The position numbers and the translations under genes were made by a program. Below are positions 61,196 to 64,000 of a stretch of DNA of 64,000 bases, in pieces (the stretch's first letter is position 1; each line of letters starts with the position of its first letter). The notes beneath the pieces are model-generated. The model was not told where the DNA came from, ran no database searches, and saw only the letters and a list, made by a program, of their open reading frames with translations. Source of the DNA: Crossaster papposus (Eukaryota; Echinodermata; Asteroidea; Velatida; Solasteridae); contig JBAIAA010000543.1 in assembly GCA_037893245.1 (NCBI GenBank), positions 496,001-560,000 on the forward strand, read 5' to 3'.

Positions 61196-64000
61196 CGTGT
61201 CTCACTCAACCTACTCAGAAGGAACAACAGAGGTAGAAGACAGAGATATAGTATATCAACGTGTCTGATCTACACCTCACTCAGCCTGCTCAGAAGGAAC
61301 AGCAGAGGTAGAAGACAGAGATAGAATATATCCACGTGTCTCACTCACCTTGCTCAGAAAGAACAGCAGGGGTTGAAGACAGAGATATAGTATATCCACG
61401 TGTCTCACTCAGCCTGCTCAGAAGGATCAGCAGAGGTAGAAGACAGAGATAGTGTATATCCACGTGTCTGATCTACACCTCACTCAGGCTGCTCAAAAGG
61501 AACAGCAGAGGTAGAAGACAGAGATAGAGTATATCCACGTGTCTGATCTACACCTCACTCAACCTGCTCAGAAGGAACAGCAGAGGTAAAAGACAGAGAT
61601 AGAGTATATCCACGTGTCTGATCTACACGTCACTCAGCCTGCTCAGAAGGAACAGCAGAGATAGAAGACAGAGATAGAGTATATCCACGTGTCTCACTCA
61701 GCCTGCTCAGAAGGAACAGCAGAGGTAGAAGACAGAAATAGAGTATACCCACGTGTCTCACTCACCTTGCTCAGAAGGAACAGCAGGGGTAGCAGACAGA
61801 GATAGAGTATATCCACGTGTCTAACTCAGCCTACTCAGAAGGAACAGTAGAGGTAGAAGACAGAGATAGAGTATATCCACGTATCTCACTCACCTTGATC
61901 AGAAAGAACAGCAGAGGTAGAAGACAGAGATAGATTATATCCTCGTGTCTCACTCAGCCTGCTCAGAAGGTACAGCAGAGGTAGAAGACAGAGATAGAGT
62001 ATATCCACGTGTCTCACTCAGCCTGCTCAAAAGGAACAGCAGAGGTAGAAGACAGAGATAGTGTATATCCACGTGTCTGATCTACACCTCACTCAGGCTG
62101 CTCAGAAGGAACAGCAGAGGTAAAAGACAGAAATAGAGTATATCCACGTGTCTGATCTACACCTCACCCAGCCTGCTCAGAATAAACAGCAGAGGTAGAC
62201 GACATAGATAGAGTATATCCACGTGTCTGATCTACACCTCACTCAGCCTGCTCAGAAGGAACAGCAGAGGTAGAAGACAGAGATAGAGTATATCCACGTG
62301 TCTCACTCAACTTGCTCAGAAAGAACAGCAGGGGTAGAAGACAGAGATATAGTATATCCACGTGTCTCACTCAGCCTGCTCAGAAGGAACAGCAGAGGTA
62401 GAAAACAGAGATAGAGTATATCCACGTGTCTCACTCAGCCTGTTCAGAAGGAACAGCAGAGGTAGAAGACAGATATAGAGTATATCCACGTGTCCGATAT
62501 ACACCTCACTCAACCTGCTCAGAAGGAACAGCAGAAGTAGAAGACAGATATAGAGTATATCCACGTGTCTGATCTACGCCTCACTCAGCCTGCTCAGAAG
62601 GAACATTAGAGGTATAAGACAGAGATATAGTATATCCACGTGTCTCGCTCAGCCTGCTCAGAAGGAACAGCAGAGGTAGAAGACAGAGATAGAGTATATC
62701 CACGTGTCTCACTCAGCCTGCTCAGAAGGAACAGCAGAGGTAGAAGACAGAGATAGAGTATATCCACGTGTCTCACTCAGCCTTTTCAGAAGGAACAGCA
62801 GAGGTAGAAGACAGAGATAGAGTATATCCACGTGTCTCACTCAACCTACTCAGAAGGAACAACAGAGGTAGAAGACAGAGATATAGTATATCAACGTGTC
62901 TGATCTACACCTCACTCAGCCTGCTCAGAAGGAACAGCAGAGGTAGAAAACAGAGATAGAATATATCCACGTGTCTCACTCACCTTGCTCAGAAAGAACA
63001 GCAGGGGTTGAAGACAGAGATATAGTATATCCACGTGTCTCACTCAGCCTGCTCAGAAGGAACAACAGAGGTAGAAGACAGAGATATAGTATATCAACGT
63101 GTCTGATCTACACCTCACTCAGCCTGCTCAGAAGAAACAGCAGAGGTAGAAGACAGAGATAGAATATATCCACGTGTCTCACTCACCTTGCTCAGAAAGA
63201 ACAGCAGGGGTTGAAGACAGAGATATAGTATATCCACGTGTCTCACTCAGCCTGCTCAGAAGGATCAGCAGAGGTAGAAGACAGAGATAGTGTATATCCA
63301 CGTGTCTGATCTACACCTCACTCAAGCTGCTCAAAAGGAACAGCAGAGGTAGAAGACAGAGATAGAGTATATCCACGTGTCCGATCTACACCTCACTCAA
63401 CCTGCTCAGAAGGAACAGCAGAGGTAAAAGACAGAGATAGAGTATATCCACGTGTCTGATCTACACGTCACTCAGCCTGCTCAGAAGGAACAGCAGAGAT
63501 AGAAGACAGAGATAGAGTATATCCACGTGTCTCACTCAGCCTGCTCAGAAGGAACAGCAGAGGTAGAAGACAGAAATAGAGTATACCCACGTGTCTCACT
63601 CACCTTGCTCAGAAGGAACAGCAGGGGTAGCAGACAGAGATAGAGTATATCCACGTGTCTAACTCAGCCTACTCAGAAGGAACAGTAGAGGTAGAAGACA
63701 GAGATAGAGTATATCCACGTGTCTCACTCACCTTGATCAGAAAGAACAGCAGAGGTAGAAGACAGAGATAGATTATATCCTCGTGTCTCACTCAGCCTGC
63801 TCAGAAGGAACAGCAGAGGTAGAAGACAGAGATAGAGTATATCCACGTGTCTCACTCAGCCTGCTCAAAAGGAACAGCAGAGGTAGAAGACAGAGATAGT
63901 GTATATCCACGTGTCTGATCTACACCTCACTCAGGCTGCTCAGAAGGAACAGCAGAGGTAAAAGACAGAAATAGAGTATATCCACGTGTCTGATCTACAC
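61195..64000 (+). repeat. Distant copy of region D (31,028-bp shift)
   Basis: Markers TACACGTCAC (61,624), GGTACAGCAG (61,969), GGATCAGCAG (63,262) and CTCAAGCTG (63,321) match 30,596, 30,941, 32,234 and 32,293, all at a shift of 31,028 bp. Left of 61,500 the shift is 30,953 bp, as the 30.5-kb copy lacks one L monomer. Relative to the 34-kb copy the shift is 27,704 bp. Private changes noted are CCGATATACAC near 62,494, CCGATCTACAC near 63,381 and CACGTATCTC near 61,880. The copy runs past the window end. Confidence 0.85.

Larger units (their letters stand above)
1..64000 (+). repeat. Satellite array of 64-bp and 75-bp monomers, filling the window
   Basis: Every line of the window reads as variants of one monomer, always in the same orientation. 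The monomer opens with CTCACTCAGCCTGCTCAG, has the core GAACAGCAGAGGTAGAAGAC, and closes with GAGTATATCCACGTGT. Two lengths alternate irregularly: S (64 bp) and L (75 bp, with CTGATCTACAC in front). Position 1 falls at base 6 of an L monomer, and an L monomer starting at 63,990 is cut by the window end, so neither array edge is present. I found no inverted monomer and no inserted unrelated sequence. Because 64 is not a multiple of 3, the array cannot keep an open frame. Satellite arrays of this size are typical of heterochromatin, but location and function are not visible here. Species and family name are not recognised. Confidence 0.98.

Noticed and set aside
1..64000. CRISPR array
   Set aside because: Repeats abut one another and every part of the period is conserved; there are no unique spacers, no leader and no cas genes.
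1..64000. Centromeric satellite with CENP-B boxes, or telomeric repeat
   Set aside because: No CENP-B-box-like motif (TTCG with a downstream CGGG) is seen in the consensus or its common variants, and no TTAGGG-type repeat occurs. Centromere identity can be neither supported nor excluded from sequence.
1..64000. Transposon, retrovirus or rDNA insertion within the array
   Set aside because: Scanning every line showed only monomer variants; no terminal repeats, poly-A tracts, target-site duplications or RNA-gene sequence were found.

Overview
The whole 64 kb window is one uninterrupted tandem satellite array. I see no gene, RNA gene, transposon, CRISPR array or unique sequence anywhere in it. 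All monomers lie head to tail in the same orientation, and the array runs off both ends of the window. The window opens inside a monomer at its sixth base and closes 11 bases into another. There are two monomer lengths: a short form (S) of 64 bp and a long form (L) of 75 bp. L is S plus an 11-bp block, CTGATCTACAC, at its 5' end. I estimate 900 to 950 monomers, with S slightly commoner than L. The canonical S monomer has about 48% GC, is 61% purine on the + strand, and has a single CpG, which sits inside a palindromic CACGTG.

The host is almost certainly a eukaryote, because no bacterial or viral arrangement fits tens of kilobases of diverged short satellite with higher-order repeats. CpG depletion, and recurrent CATGTG and CACATG forms of CACGTG, suggest a genome that methylates CpG, such as a vertebrate or plant. 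I cannot name the species or a known satellite family, and I cannot tell whether the locus is centromeric, pericentromeric or elsewhere. There is no CENP-B-box-like motif and no telomeric repeat.

Layout by variant composition (boundaries approximate). 1-16,070 is subfamily A, marked by CTCATTTAGCC monomers, GACGGCATAG and GCCTGATCAG. 16,071-20,508 is subfamily B, which introduces the GCAGGGGTAG and CTCAAAAGG monomers; the A/B junction recurs three times through tandem duplication. 20,509-29,300 is region C. 29,300-36,900 is region D, built from 3,324-bp units. 36,900-45,470 is a rearranged long-range copy of region C. 45,470-60,210 is region E, built from a 2,383-bp unit nested in a 6.05/6.18-kb unit. 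60,210-61,195 is a short mosaic. 61,195-64,000 is a near-identical return of region D.

The organisation is hierarchical: monomer, then multi-monomer higher-order unit, then kilobase blocks duplicated in tandem or tens of kilobases apart. Nearly every displacement I measured between copies of a marker variant equals a whole number of 64- and 75-bp monomers. Change has therefore gone in monomer register, as expected of unequal exchange, replication slippage or gene conversion. In region E, shared changes allow the duplications to be ordered. All alignments were made by hand on marker variants, so copy boundaries carry an uncertainty of about one monomer.

The 60-68-codon reading frames are by-products of the repeat: a 64-bp period rotates the frame and meets stops within a few monomers. 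I do not annotate them as genes.
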